Part shown: one piece after another, positions 7,904 to 17,190 of the stretch
How the letters are laid out: the number at the start of each line of letters is the position of its first letter
Numbering within the stretch: the stretch's first letter is position 1
Source: Vibrio plantisponsor
Lineage (GTDB): Bacteria; Pseudomonadota; Gammaproteobacteria; Enterobacterales; Vibrionaceae
Assembly: GCF_013041605.1 (NCBI RefSeq)
Contig: NZ_JABEQC010000016.1
Coordinates: forward strand, 1 to 64,000
Length of the DNA stretch: 64,000 nt
Direction of reading: 5' to 3'
Made by a program: the position numbers and the translations under genes
The notes under the pieces: model-generated
Told to the model about the DNA's origin: nothing
Seen by the model: the letters and a program-made list of their open reading frames with translations, nothing else
The model's database searches: none

Positions 7904-9001
7904 TTAATCGTCAGTATCAGAAGATAGAGACAGAGCGGCATTAGCCGCGAGCGGAGACAAGGCCATAACATCTTGATTGAATGCCGTTTGACTGCGGGTG
8001 ATTAACGCTAAGCTGAATTTGTCATACGGACGAATGACCATTAACTCGCCGACTTTCTTACTTGGCAGTAGCATCCCTTTATCAAACCATTTCTTTTCAT
8101 AGCTAAACTGACCTTGCGAAGCAAAAACATGGCTACCGGTGTTATAAACTTCAAACATACAGCCCTGTTTTAAGCCATCTTCACCACCTTGGTTCAAAAC
8201 AACAACCTGCCCTTGAGCATAATACTGACTGCCTTCCAACGCTCCCAATATACGAGCATTGGCACTTTCCGGAGCTGGATGGGGGAAAAATGTGGTGGTC
8301 AGTTTCAAACTTTCCATATCGACTAGGGGTAAAACGATATCGTTTTGCACGACTTCTTGAGATTGCTCTTTAATGCGCAATGTTGAAATCGTTTCGTCGG
8401 ATCGGACAAGTTCGCCCGTCGCGATTAGGCGTAACGCCACCAATACTTCTTTGTCTCGCTCAAACTCACTGGCGGGACGATAAACACCCCACTGGGCCTG
8501 AGTATGATGCCCTGTAAAATAGAGTACATCTTGTTGGGTGATGTACTGATGTCCTTCACTATCCCCTATTACTTTACTGCTAGTTGCCAAAACGTCTTTG
8601 CTTATCAATCGGTCAGACTGCAAATAAGGCATCACTAAACCTTGTTCCACAATCGGCACCGGTTGCTTTTTCACTTTACGAACTTTAGGGCTTAGGGTGA
8701 CTTTAGGTTTGAACTTCAGCTGAGGCTTACCGTTGTTCCAGACTAAATAGAGCTGATCACCGGGATAAATTAAATGTGGGTTTTCAATATCAGAGTTGAT
8801 GTCCCACAGCTGCGGCCACAACCAAGGGTTGTTTAAGTACATGGCCGATATATCCCACAAGGTATCTCCTTTCACGACCGTGTAAGTCGTCGGCGCACCT
8901 TGCTTAAGCGTCAATTGGGTAGGTTGTTGGGCAAAAGCCTTTAAAGAAAAGCCATTTAGCGCAATGAACACTAGGAGAAAATAACCTTTCAATCGAGTCA
9001 T
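7904..9001 (-). CDS. secreted LysM-domain protein
   Basis: A 365-residue exported protein with a classic signal peptide (MTRLKGYFLLVFIALNGFSL then AFA) and one LysM domain (about residues 37-85: YTVVKGDTLWDIS ... NPHLIYPGDQLYLV), which binds peptidoglycan. The remainder has no recognisable catalytic motif. Frames upstream would add 24 codons and destroy the signal peptide, so the internal ATG, preceded by AAGG, was chosen. Proteins of this layout are widely conserved beside dprA and divergent from def in gammaproteobacteria. It could be a cell-wall remodelling or sensing factor; its function is unassigned. Confidence 0.9.
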   Translation of the reverse strand: MTRLKGYFLLVFIALNGFSLKAFAQQPTQLTLKQGAPTTYTVVKGDTLWDISAMYLNNPWLWPQLWDINSDIENPHLIYPGDQLYLVWNNGKPQLKFKPKVTLSPKVRKVKKQPVPIVEQGLVMPYLQSDRLISKDVLATSSKVIGDSEGHQYITQQDVLYFTGHHTQAQWGVYRPASEFERDKEVLVALRLIATGELVRSDETISTLRIKEQSQEVVQNDIVLPLVDMESLKLTTTFFPHPAPESANARILGALEGSQYYAQGQVVVLNQGGEDGLKQGCMFEVYNTGSHVFASQGQFSYEKKWFDKGMLLPSKKVGELMVIRPYDKFSLALITRSQTAFNQDVMALSPLAANAALSLSSDTDD

Positions 9002-9139
9002 GACCTTAAACCCTGCGTTAAATGAATGAGAATGATTTTGATAAATCACGCAGGATGCTGTCATTTGACTCATAAAATGTCTAGAATTGAGCCAACAAGC
9101 TTTATCCTGTTTCGGCCTAGTTCAATATTTCGAGTGTAT

Positions 9140-9652
9140 ATGTCTGTATTACAAGTATTAACATTCCCAGATGACCGTCTTCGCACCGTTGCCAAGCCGG
9201 TTGAAAAAGTCACACCAGAGATCCAAACCATCGTAGATAACATGATTGAAACCATGTACGACGAAGAAGGTATTGGTTTAGCTGCGACGCAAGTCGACAT
9301 TCACCAACGCATCGTGGTGATTGATATTTCTGACAGCCGTGATCAGCCAATGGTATTGATTAACCCAGAAATTATTGAGAAGCGCGGCGAAGATGGTATT
9401 GAAGAGGGCTGTCTATCTGTCCCTGGTGCTCGTGCTCTTGTGCCACGTGCTGCTGAAGTCACCGTTAAAGCTCTTAACCGTGATGGTGAAGAATATACTT
9501 TTGAAGCAGATGACCTTCTGGCGATTTGTGTACAACACGAATTAGACCACTTAGAAGGCAAACTATTTGTTGATTATCTTTCACCGCTAAAACGTAAGCG
9601 CATCAAAGAGAAGCTAGAGAAAATCAAACGCTTCAACGATAAGAATCAATAA
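9140..9652 (+). CDS. def: peptide deformylase
   Basis: Removes the formyl group from nascent N-terminal methionine. The 170-residue enzyme (E. coli 169) shows the three family motifs: GIGLAATQ (about 44-51), EEGCLS with the metal-binding Cys (about 88-93), and QHELDHLEG with the two metal-binding His and catalytic Glu (about 132-140). The ATG at the start of SVLQVLTFPDDRLR is chosen because the open frame upstream encodes nothing conserved. It is first in a def-fmt-rsmB-trkA-trkH run and diverges from the LysM gene. Confidence 0.98.
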   Translation: MSVLQVLTFPDDRLRTVAKPVEKVTPEIQTIVDNMIETMYDEEGIGLAATQVDIHQRIVVIDISDSRDQPMVLINPEIIEKRGEDGIEEGCLSVPGARALVPRAAEVTVKALNRDGEEYTFEADDLLAICVQHELDHLEGKLFVDYLSPLKRKRIKEKLEKIKRFNDKNQ

Positions 9653-9668
9653 AAATAGAGAGGTTACC

Positions 9669-10616
9669 TTGAGCCAATCATTACGTATTGTCTTTGCAGG
9701 TACTCCGGATTTCGCCGCCCGTCACTTGGCGGCGTTGTTGTCTTCGGAGCACGAAGTTATTGCAGTTTATACTCAGCCGGACCGTCCTGCAGGCCGCGGT
9801 AAAAAACTGACTGCCAGCCCAGTAAAAACTCTAGCGCTTGAGCATGATATTCCTGTTTATCAACCTGAGAACTTTAAATCAGATGAAGCCAAACAAGAGT
9901 TGGCCGATCTAAATGCTGATTTAATGGTCGTGGTGGCTTACGGCCTACTACTACCGCAAGCGGTTTTAGATACACACAAACTGGGTTGTATTAATGTGCA
10001 TGGTTCAATCCTGCCACGCTGGCGTGGTGCAGCTCCGATTCAGCGCTCTATCTGGGCGGGTGATGCCGAAACAGGTGTAACCATCATGCAAATGGACATC
10101 GGTTTAGATACGGGCGATATGCTGAAAATTGCTACGCTGCCAATCGAAGCAACAGATACCAGCGCATCCATGTACGAGAAACTTGCAGATCTAGGCCCAC
10201 AAGCTTTGGTTGAATGTTTAGTCGATATTGCGAACGGCAATGCGAAAGCTGAAAAACAAGACGATGAGCTTGCCAATTACGCCAAGAAACTGAGCAAAGA
10301 AGAAGCTCGTATCAACTGGAGTGATGATGCAGCACACATCGAACGATGCGTTCGTGCATTTAACCCATGGCCAATGAGTCACTTTGAAGTTGCAGAAAAT
10401 AGCATCAAAGTTTGGCAAAGCCGTGTTGTGGATCAAAGCTCAGACCAACCTGCTGGTACCATAATACAAGCCGATAAAACTGGTATTTATGTGGCAACAG
10501 GCAAGGGTGTATTGGTACTAGAACAGCTTCAAGTTCCGGGCAAAAAAGCAATGCCTGTTCAAGACATCCTCAATGCACGTGCAAGCTGGTTTGAAGTTGG
10601 CACACAACTGAGCTAA
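9669..10616 (+). CDS. fmt: methionyl-tRNA formyltransferase
   Basis: Formylates initiator Met-tRNA with 10-formyl-tetrahydrofolate. The 315-residue protein equals the E. coli length and contains the N-terminal FAGTPDFAARHL, YGLLLPQAVL, and the active-site NVHGSILPRWRGAAPIQ (Asn-His) followed by the conserved Asp of QMDIGLDTGDM. The start is TTG with AGAGG eight bases upstream; no ATG is near. The gene follows def by 16 bases, so formylation and deformylation are co-expressed as in most bacteria. Confidence 0.97.
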   Translation: MSQSLRIVFAGTPDFAARHLAALLSSEHEVIAVYTQPDRPAGRGKKLTASPVKTLALEHDIPVYQPENFKSDEAKQELADLNADLMVVVAYGLLLPQAVLDTHKLGCINVHGSILPRWRGAAPIQRSIWAGDAETGVTIMQMDIGLDTGDMLKIATLPIEATDTSASMYEKLADLGPQALVECLVDIANGNAKAEKQDDELANYAKKLSKEEARINWSDDAAHIERCVRAFNPWPMSHFEVAENSIKVWQSRVVDQSSDQPAGTIIQADKTGIYVATGKGVLVLEQLQVPGKKAMPVQDILNARASWFEVGTQLS

Positions 10617-10736
10617 CGATTCCTAGCCACTTCACTGAGTTGTGGCTAAATCTCCCTGAACTGAATGATGTCAGAAAGGGAAAGTACATTAATCACAGGG
10701 GCAGAGATGTCCCTATTGAATTTTAAGGGTTTCACC

Positions 10737-12017
10737 ATGAATGTTCGCGCAGCAGCTGCTAACGTCCTTTTCCAAGTGGTCGACAAAGGTCATTCACTTT
10801 CTCACGCTCTTCCAGCAGCTCAAAAAACCATTCGCCCGAGAGATCATGCACTATTGCAAGAGATTTGCTACGGCGCTCTACGTTATCTTCCTCGTTTAGA
10901 GTCTATTGCCAATGAGCTGATGGAGAACCCTCTCAAGGGTAAAAAGCGCGTTTTTCATCACCTGATTCTGGTCGGGCTTTATCAATTAGGTTTCATGCGC
11001 ATTCCTTCTCACGCAGCGGTTGCTGATACAGTGGAAGGCACAAAAACTCTGCGTGGTGAAAACCTGAGTGGACTCATTAACGCTGTATTGCGTAATTATC
11101 TGCGCAATCAAGAAGAGCTGGACCAATTCGCCGTTAGTCACAACGCGGGTAAATATGGTCACCCAAACTGGATTCTTAAAATGCTGCAAGAAAGCTACCC
11201 ACAACAGTGGGAAGCAATCGTAGAAGCGAACAACAGCAAAGCTCCAATGTGGTTGCGTGTGAACCGCCAGCATCATACTCGTGACGAGTACCAAATCCTT
11301 CTGGACGAGGCGGAAATTGAATACACTCTTCACCCAGAAGCGGCAGATGCGATCAAACTGACCACACCGTGTGATGTCACCTTGCTTCCGGGCTTTGAAA
11401 AAGGTTGGGTATCGGTGCAAGATGCAGCAGCTCAGTTAGCGATTGATTACCTTCAACCAAAAGAAGGTGAGCTGATTCTAGACTGTTGTGCGGCGCCGGG
11501 TGGTAAAACTGCGCATATTCTGGAACATACCGAAGATACAGAAGTGGTTGCGCTTGATAGCGATGCGACACGACTGAATCGAGTGCACGACAACCTAGAA
11601 CGTTTAAATCTGAAGGCCGATGTTATTTGTGGTGATGCACGTTATCCACAACAGTGGTGGCAAGGCGGACAATTTGATCGTATTTTGCTCGATGCGCCAT
11701 GTTCTGCGACAGGTGTTATTCGTCGTCATCCGGACATCAAATGGCTACGTCGCGCGAACGATATTGATGCATTAGCTGAGCTACAACGTGAAATATTGCA
11801 GGTAATGTGGCAACAATTGAAGCCTGGTGGTACGTTAGTTTACGCAACATGCTCGATTACCCCTCAGGAAAACGTCCTGCAGGTTAAAGACTTTTTAGCG
11901 CGTACAGCTGACGCGCAACTAATTGGTTCAGATCCAGAGCAACCAGGTCGTCAAATTCTTCCTGGTGAGCAAGATATGGATGGCTTCTACTACGCTGTTA
12001 TGGTTAAAAACGCGTAA
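10737..12017 (+). CDS. rsmB: 16S rRNA m5C967 methyltransferase
   Basis: Methylates C967 of 16S rRNA using SAM. The 426-residue protein (E. coli 429) has an N-terminal NusB-like RNA-binding domain (about 1-140) and a Rossmann methyltransferase domain with DCCAAPGGKTAHIL (SAM site), DAPCSATGVIRRHPDIKW and ATCSITPQEN; the two Cys are the NOL1/NOP2 catalytic pair. The ATG beginning NVRAAAANVLFQV matches the family N-terminus; 24 codons upstream are open but unconserved. It continues the def-fmt run; a hairpin without a T-run separates it from trkA. Confidence 0.97.
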   Translation: MNVRAAAANVLFQVVDKGHSLSHALPAAQKTIRPRDHALLQEICYGALRYLPRLESIANELMENPLKGKKRVFHHLILVGLYQLGFMRIPSHAAVADTVEGTKTLRGENLSGLINAVLRNYLRNQEELDQFAVSHNAGKYGHPNWILKMLQESYPQQWEAIVEANNSKAPMWLRVNRQHHTRDEYQILLDEAEIEYTLHPEAADAIKLTTPCDVTLLPGFEKGWVSVQDAAAQLAIDYLQPKEGELILDCCAAPGGKTAHILEHTEDTEVVALDSDATRLNRVHDNLERLNLKADVICGDARYPQQWWQGGQFDRILLDAPCSATGVIRRHPDIKWLRRANDIDALAELQREILQVMWQQLKPGGTLVYATCSITPQENVLQVKDFLARTADAQLIGSDPEQPGRQILPGEQDMDGFYYAVMVKNA

Positions 12018-12028
12018 GTTATTGAATC

Positions 12029-12051
12029 AAAGGCAGCCTGAGGCTGCCTTT
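12029..12051 (+). terminator. intercistronic hairpin between rsmB and trkA (weak terminator or attenuator)
   Basis: Stem AAAGGCAGCC / GGCTGCCTTT around a TGA loop, followed by GATATTAG rather than a T-run. It could act as a partial terminator or an mRNA 3' stabiliser; without a T-tract full termination is doubtful. Confidence 0.5.
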
Positions 12052-12079
12052 GATATTAGTAGAGAATAAGAGAACAGGT

Positions 12080-13456
12080 ATGAAAATCATCATTCTTGGT
12101 GCAGGGCAAGTTGGCGGCACACTCGCCGAAAACTTAGTGGGCGAAAACAACGATATTACTGTTGTTGATAAAAACGGTGACCGCCTCAGAGAACTGCAAG
12201 ATAAATATGATTTACGCGTTGTGAATGGCCATGCCAGTCACCCTGACGTACTGAGAGAAGCGGGCGCACAAGATGCAGACATGCTGGTTGCGGTAACCAA
12301 TACCGATGAAACCAATATGGCAGCCTGCCAAGTCGCCTTTACTCTATTTAACACCCCGAACCGAATTGCCCGTATTCGTTCACCTCAATATCTTGCTGAA
12401 AAAGAAGCGTTATTCCAGTCAGGCGCAGTACCCGTTGATCACCTAATCGCACCTGAAGAACTGGTGACAAGCTATATCGAACGCTTGGTTCAATACCCGG
12501 GCGCTCTACAAGTGGTTAGCTTTGCGGATGAAAAAGTTAGCCTAGTGGCGGTAAAAGCCTATTACGGTGGTCCGCTAGTGGGTAACGCACTGTCAGCACT
12601 GCGTGAACACATGCCTCATATCGACACGCGTGTTGCCGCTATTTTCCGTCAAGGCCGCCCAATACGACCGCAAGGTACAACCATCATTGAAGCGGATGAC
12701 GAAGTATTCTTCGTTGCAGCAAGTAACCATATCCGTTCAGTAATGAGTGAGTTGCAACGCTTAGAAAAACCTTATCGCCGAATTATGATTGTTGGTGGCG
12801 GTAACATAGGTTCAAGCCTAGCAAAACGTCTTGAACACACTTACAGCGTTAAGCTGATTGAACGTAACTACAGCCGCGCAGAACAACTGTCAGAAGAGCT
12901 GGAAAACAGTATCGTTTTCTGTGGCGACGCCGCAGATCAAGAACTGCTAACGGAAGAGAACATCGACCAAGTTGATGTGTTCATTGCCTTAACCAACGAA
13001 GATGAAACCAACATCATGTCAGCCATGCTGGCAAAACGCCTTGGTGCGAAAAAGGTAATGGTACTGATCCAGCGTGGCGCATACGTCGATCTGGTTCAGG
13101 GTGGTGTAATTGATGTGGCGATTTCACCGCAACAAGCGACCATTTCAGCGCTGCTTACTCACGTTCGTCGTGCCGATATTGTTAACGTATCCTCGCTACG
13201 TCGCGGTGCAGCAGAAGCGATTGAAGCGATTGCTCATGGTGATGAAACGACCTCCAAAGTTGTTGGCCGTTCAGTCGGTGATATTAAGCTTCCGCCGGGT
13301 ACCACCATTGGTGCGATTGTGCGTGGCGAAGAAGTTTTGATTGCCCATGACCGTACGGTTATTGAGCAGGATGATCACGTCGTAATGTTCCTTGTGAACA
13401 AGAAATACGTGCCGGACGTCGAAGCTTTATTCCAGCCAAGTCCTTTCTTCTTATAG
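12080..13456 (+). CDS. trkA: Trk potassium uptake system, NAD-binding regulatory subunit TrkA
   Basis: Peripheral membrane regulator of K+ uptake through TrkH. The 458-residue protein, exactly the E. coli length, is a tandem of two RCK modules: the first opens with IIILGAGQVGGTLAENL and the second with IMIVGGGNIGSSLAKRL (about 233-250), each followed by a TrkA-C domain. Both glycine-rich nucleotide loops are intact. The ATG chosen follows AGAACAGGT and gives the family N-terminus; ten upstream codons are open. trkH follows after 15 bases, so regulator and channel are made together. Confidence 0.98.
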   Translation: MKIIILGAGQVGGTLAENLVGENNDITVVDKNGDRLRELQDKYDLRVVNGHASHPDVLREAGAQDADMLVAVTNTDETNMAACQVAFTLFNTPNRIARIRSPQYLAEKEALFQSGAVPVDHLIAPEELVTSYIERLVQYPGALQVVSFADEKVSLVAVKAYYGGPLVGNALSALREHMPHIDTRVAAIFRQGRPIRPQGTTIIEADDEVFFVAASNHIRSVMSELQRLEKPYRRIMIVGGGNIGSSLAKRLEHTYSVKLIERNYSRAEQLSEELENSIVFCGDAADQELLTEENIDQVDVFIALTNEDETNIMSAMLAKRLGAKKVMVLIQRGAYVDLVQGGVIDVAISPQQATISALLTHVRRADIVNVSSLRRGAAEAIEAIAHGDETTSKVVGRSVGDIKLPPGTTIGAIVRGEEVLIAHDRTVIEQDDHVVMFLVNKKYVPDVEALFQPSPFFL

Positions 13457-13471
13457 GATGCCGGCATCACT

Positions 13472-14917
13472 ATGCTGAATTTACGCCCCATTTTGTTTGT
13501 CGTTGGGTTAGTTCTCTCAAAACTAGCCCTGTTTATGTATGTGCCAACCATAGTCGCATTCATAACGGGTACAGGCGGATTCCTCGATTTCGCACAAGCC
13601 GTCATCATCACGCACATTGTAGCTTTCATTTGTTTGACCATAGGCCGGACATCCGATTTTCGTCTCAGTGTGCGGGACATGTTCCTTATCACCAGTTTAG
13701 TGTGGACGGTTGCCAGTGCGTTCGCTGCACTGCCTTTTGTCTTCATCAATCACATCAGCTTTACCGATGCCTACTTCGAAACCATGTCTGGCTTAACGAC
13801 GACAGGTTCAACGGTGTTGAGTGGGCTTGATGATATGGCACTAAGCATTCTTTTATGGCGTTCGATTTTGCAATGGCTCGGTGGTGTAGGCTTTATCGTA
13901 ATGGCCGTAGCTGTCCTACCAATGCTCAACGTAGGTGGTATGAAGCTGTTCCAGACGGAGTCTTCTGACTGGTCTGATAAAAGCAGCCCGCGAGCTAAAA
14001 CGGTCGCGAAGAACATAGTTGCGGTCTACTTAGTACTGACCCTGCTGTGCATTATGGGCTACATGCTGACTGGAATGGGCTTATTTGATGCCATAAACCA
14101 TGCGTTCACCACACTGTCTACTGGTGGTTACTCAACCTCTGACAGCTCAATGAATCACTTCTCTAATGGCGCTCATTGGGTAGCAACTTTGTTTATGTTC
14201 CTTGGCGGACTGCCATTCCTGCTGTTTGTGGCTACCTTGAGAAAACGCAGCCCTATGGTGCTGTTAAAGGACGCACAGGTACAAGGGTTCTTCCTGCTGT
14301 TCATTGTCGCGAGTTTAATCGTCGCCGCGTGGCTTAACCTGCACAATGGCTACTCTGTTTTAGACGCCCTGCGCATTTCAATGTTCAACATTGTGTCGGT
14401 TGTAACCACCACAGGTTATGGTCTTGATGATTTCAGTGCCTGGGGAGCACTTCCAACCACACTATTCGGTTTTATTATGATGGTGGGGGCTTGTTCAGGC
14501 TCAACAGCGGGTGGTATTAAAATCTTCCGTTTCCAAATCTGCTTTGCCTTACTAAAAAACCAGATGATGAGGCTGATTCACCCTAATGGCGTTTTCGTTC
14601 AGCGTTATAACCAACGCCCTGTGAATGAAGATATTGTCCGCTCAGTGGTTGCTTTCGGTCTTACCTTCGCCATCACCATTATTTTAATTGCGGGTTGTTT
14701 ATCCGCGATGGGACTGGATCCTGTGACCAGTATTTCAGGGTCGATCACCGCAGTAGCAAACGTTGGGCCGGGAATGGGCACTGTTATTGGTCCAACAGGT
14801 AACTTTGCCCCACTGCCGGATGCGGCAAAATGGGTGTTAAGTTTTGGCATGCTGATGGGGCGTTTAGAGATTTTGACGATACTGGTGTTATTCTTCCCAG
14901 CGTTCTGGAGACGCTAA
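13472..14917 (+). CDS. trkH: Trk potassium uptake channel TrkH
   Basis: Potassium-translocating inner-membrane subunit, gated by TrkA. The 481-residue protein (E. coli 483) is highly hydrophobic with four pore repeats; the selectivity-filter Gly residues appear in TTTGST, STGGYS, TTTGYG and NVGPGMG. MLNLRPILFVVGLVL marks the first membrane segment. It follows trkA directly and is followed two bases later by a secreted DUF3157 protein, which may therefore share the transcript. Confidence 0.98.
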   Translation: MLNLRPILFVVGLVLSKLALFMYVPTIVAFITGTGGFLDFAQAVIITHIVAFICLTIGRTSDFRLSVRDMFLITSLVWTVASAFAALPFVFINHISFTDAYFETMSGLTTTGSTVLSGLDDMALSILLWRSILQWLGGVGFIVMAVAVLPMLNVGGMKLFQTESSDWSDKSSPRAKTVAKNIVAVYLVLTLLCIMGYMLTGMGLFDAINHAFTTLSTGGYSTSDSSMNHFSNGAHWVATLFMFLGGLPFLLFVATLRKRSPMVLLKDAQVQGFFLLFIVASLIVAAWLNLHNGYSVLDALRISMFNIVSVVTTTGYGLDDFSAWGALPTTLFGFIMMVGACSGSTAGGIKIFRFQICFALLKNQMMRLIHPNGVFVQRYNQRPVNEDIVRSVVAFGLTFAITIILIAGCLSAMGLDPVTSISGSITAVANVGPGMGTVIGPTGNFAPLPDAAKWVLSFGMLMGRLEILTILVLFFPAFWRR

Positions 14918-14919
14918 TC

Positions 14920-15471
14920 ATGAAATGTATCCCGACTTCAGTGGCAATCGCTTTCATTGCCTTCACTGCTAATGCAGCGGCCAGCCAAGTCATCGAACTA
15001 GAGGATGGACGTAAAGTTCAGCTCAATGATGATTTTACTTGGCAATATGTTCAGCCTGAAAACACTCATCAAGCAACAGCCCTTGCTGTAGCTGCACCCA
15101 TTATCTCTTCACAACGCGGGACAACACTCGTACTTGAAAGCGGCAAACCAAGTCTGCAACTGTCTGACTCAGGTGTGGACATTGTTATTGGCGCCGCAAG
15201 TTATCAAAATGGCAAGGTCGTTTTACCAACCGCTATCACCAACCAAAGTTCGCTATCGGTGATCAATGTTCAACTCAAGATAGAGCTTTTGGACAGCCAG
15301 GGGAAAAAGCTTGCAGAGCAAGAAACAACGGTTTGGCAATCTATAAAACGTCTGGCGGAAACCTATCTGCGACCAAAGACAGCCGCAGAAGGCAAAGTGA
15401 TAGAAATTGAAGTGCCGAAAGCAGAGAACTATCAGCTTATTGCGACGGTTTCAAACCTAGAAACCCGCTAA
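14920..15471 (+). CDS. secreted DUF3157 family protein
   Basis: A 183-residue protein with a Sec signal peptide (MKCIPTSVAIAFIAFTANAA, cleaved near Ala20) and a periplasmic body beginning with VIELEDGRKVQLNDDFTWQY, the pattern of the DUF3157 family seen in Vibrionaceae. No catalytic motif is recognised. It starts two bases after trkH, suggesting co-transcription but not necessarily a role in K+ transport. Its last four bases overlap the convergent hemolysin III-like gene, leaving no room for a terminator between them. Family assignment is from remembered sequence patterns; function is unknown. Confidence 0.8.
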   Translation: MKCIPTSVAIAFIAFTANAAASQVIELEDGRKVQLNDDFTWQYVQPENTHQATALAVAAPIISSQRGTTLVLESGKPSLQLSDSGVDIVIGAASYQNGKVVLPTAITNQSSLSVINVQLKIELLDSQGKKLAEQETTVWQSIKRLAETYLRPKTAAEGKVIEIEVPKAENYQLIATVSNLETR

Positions 15472-16112
15472 ATCGGATTTACGTACAGATAGATCGCCAA
15501 GAAGTGGCAAGCGCAACCCGCAAGAACAAATCCGTGCCAAATCGCATGGTTATATGGGATGCGCTTCGCTACGTAGAAAATCACACCCAGTGAATAAACC
15601 ACGCCACCCGCCGCCAGTAGTGTTAATCCGCCCACATCCAGATTCAAAGCAAGTTGGTAAATCACCACCAGAGATAACCAGCCCATTGCGAGATACGAGA
15701 ACAGTGAAAAACGCTTAAATCGATACACAAAAGCGATTTTCATGACGATACCCAACAGAGCAATCGACCAGATCACTATCATCAAACCAAAAGCAAGCGG
15801 AGTGCGTAAGCCAACGAGCAGGAAAGGGGTATAGCTACCAGCGATCAATAAGTAAATGGCACAGTGGTCGAAGATTTTTAACCAATGTTTCGCTCTTTGA
15901 TGAGGAACGGCATGGTAAAGCGTCGAAGCAAGAAACAGTGCGATCATACTGCCACCATATACGCTCATACTGGCAATAGTCAGGGCATCTGCACTATGGT
16001 TTACCGCTTTTACCAGCAATAAAACCAAGCCAACAATACCCAATATCAAGCCAATACCATGACTAATCGCATTGGCTATTTCTTCTTTCACACTGTATTC
16101 ACTCACTGACAT
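15468..16112 (-). CDS. hemolysin III / TrhA-type seven-helix membrane protein
   Basis: A 214-residue integral inner-membrane protein of the PAQR/hemolysin III family (like E. coli YqfA/TrhA). Seven hydrophobic segments are visible, with the family's putative metal-site residues in EEIANAISHGIG, STLYHAVPH, FDHCAIYLLIAGSYTP and HAIWHGFVLAGCACHFLAIY. Despite the name, haemolysis is not the established chromosomal role; homologues affect membrane lipid state. The 3' end overlaps the DUF3157 stop by four bases. It is followed upstream by the Spo0M-like gene on the same strand, 90 bases apart. Confidence 0.9.
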   Translation of the reverse strand: MSVSEYSVKEEIANAISHGIGLILGIVGLVLLLVKAVNHSADALTIASMSVYGGSMIALFLASTLYHAVPHQRAKHWLKIFDHCAIYLLIAGSYTPFLLVGLRTPLAFGLMIVIWSIALLGIVMKIAFVYRFKRFSLFSYLAMGWLSLVVIYQLALNLDVGGLTLLAAGGVVYSLGVIFYVAKRIPYNHAIWHGFVLAGCACHFLAIYLYVNPI

Positions 16113-16158
16113 ACCACACCCACATAGAACAGGACAGTAGGCAGATTATGACACATTC

Positions 16159-16176
16159 AGCTTACAACCGTAAGCT
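16159..16176. repeat. perfect inverted repeat between the hemolysin III-like and Spo0M-like genes
   Basis: AGCTTAC, AACC, GTAAGCT forms a seven-pair hairpin on either strand. On the minus strand, where transcription from the Spo0M-like gene arrives, no T-run follows, so it is not a standard terminator. It could be a protein-binding palindrome for the downstream gene's promoter or an mRNA structure. Confidence 0.45.
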
Positions 16177-16202
16177 AGAAATGTTAATTTTTAGTTAAGC
16201 CA

Positions 16203-16994
16203 CTATGAGTGAGAATCCAGATATTCAAGCACTCTTGTCCCAGCAGCTTGTGGCGATTCACCGCTAGTAATCGTCATTTGACGTTTTAGCTCTCCTAAAC
16301 CCAAAAGACTCGCTAACATGCCTGTCGCCCCTCTTTGGTAGCGATCAATTTCAAACCACATTTGCAAAGAGTCCTTGTCGCGATAAGCCACAATTTCCAA
16401 CTCACGCCAGCGACCATGAAAAGGCCCAGTGGTCGGAACAAACTCAAACTCTTGCACAAATGGCAGTGCAAAGCCTTTTGCAGCTTCACATTCAACCTGA
16501 CGTAAGCGTAACCCCTGCTCTTCCAGTTCAGAAAAAATGCCATCCATCAGAGGATCTGGCCGAACGGTCAAAATATCTTTATCGGTCGGATCCAACGCCA
16601 TCGCAATATCGAGACCAGTCTCCAACCAAACTTTGGCATCACCAATCGTTACAGGAGTGTTCCAAGGCACATCCATCTCAACATCAAAATCACGCGTCTC
16701 ACCCGGCTGAATGGTAAATGAATACGGCAGCGACCAATCCGCTAGCACGTAAGTGCGATGCACTTTACGCTTGCGAGAACCTTGCTGTTTCGAACTGTCT
16801 TCGAATACTTCTTCCACATAGCGGCAGCAGAGTTTTAATTCAATATTATCAATATCCTGTGCGCTAGAGCCGCCATAAACGTGAACAGTAAATTTCACCG
16901 ATTGACCGGGATAAAGCACTTCTTGTTGCAGAACGGAATCCACCTTTGCGGAACCTATTCCAAAACTTGCGAGGGTTTTCTTGAGAAACGACAT
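16203..16994 (-). CDS. Spo0M-like arrestin-fold protein
   Basis: A 263-residue soluble protein of the Spo0M (sporulation control) family, an arrestin-like beta-sandwich fold common in non-sporulating bacteria. The start MSFLKKTLASFGIGSAKVD and the segments YPGQSVKFTVHVYGG, WSLPYSFTIQPGETRDFDVE and MDVPWNTPVTIGDAKVWLE are typical; the C-terminal third contains an acidic, aromatic stretch (MWFEIDRYQRG). The ATG follows an excellent AAGGAGGT. It has no signal peptide. Its role outside Bacillus is not established. Neighbours give no pathway hint. Confidence 0.87.
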   Translation of the reverse strand: MSFLKKTLASFGIGSAKVDSVLQQEVLYPGQSVKFTVHVYGGSSAQDIDNIELKLCCRYVEEVFEDSSKQQGSRKRKVHRTYVLADWSLPYSFTIQPGETRDFDVEMDVPWNTPVTIGDAKVWLETGLDIAMALDPTDKDILTVRPDPLMDGIFSELEEQGLRLRQVECEAAKGFALPFVQEFEFVPTTGPFHGRWRELEIVAYRDKDSLQMWFEIDRYQRGATGMLASLLGLGELKRQMTITSGESPQAAGTRVLEYLDSHS

Positions 16995-17154
16995 ACACAC
17001 CTCCTTCTATCGCTATTCATAGTAAAGCGCATTCCATAGTAAAACGTATGAATAAAAAAACTCAATTGCAGTTCTCACACAAACTAATTCATTTTTTTTA
17101 ACATATTCACTGGTTAACTATCGACCAACTGAAAACTTGGTGCTAATCTAACTT

Positions 17155-17171
17155 CGATATGATTTATATCG
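17155..17171. repeat. palindrome in the presumed promoter of the 55-codon gene
   Basis: CGATAT, GATTT, ATATCG is a perfect six-base inverted repeat with a five-base spacer. It overlaps a possible -10 (TATGAT at 17158-17163; -35 TTGGTG at 17137, spacer 15), so a repressor site is one reading. Promoter strength is weak by consensus. Confidence 0.45.
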
Positions 17172-17190
17172 TTATTCCTAGACAATTTAA

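Noticed and set aside
10986..11420. 144-codon minus-strand frame inside rsmB
   Set aside because: Antisense to conserved rsmB codons, with no promoter, ribosome site or recognisable domain.
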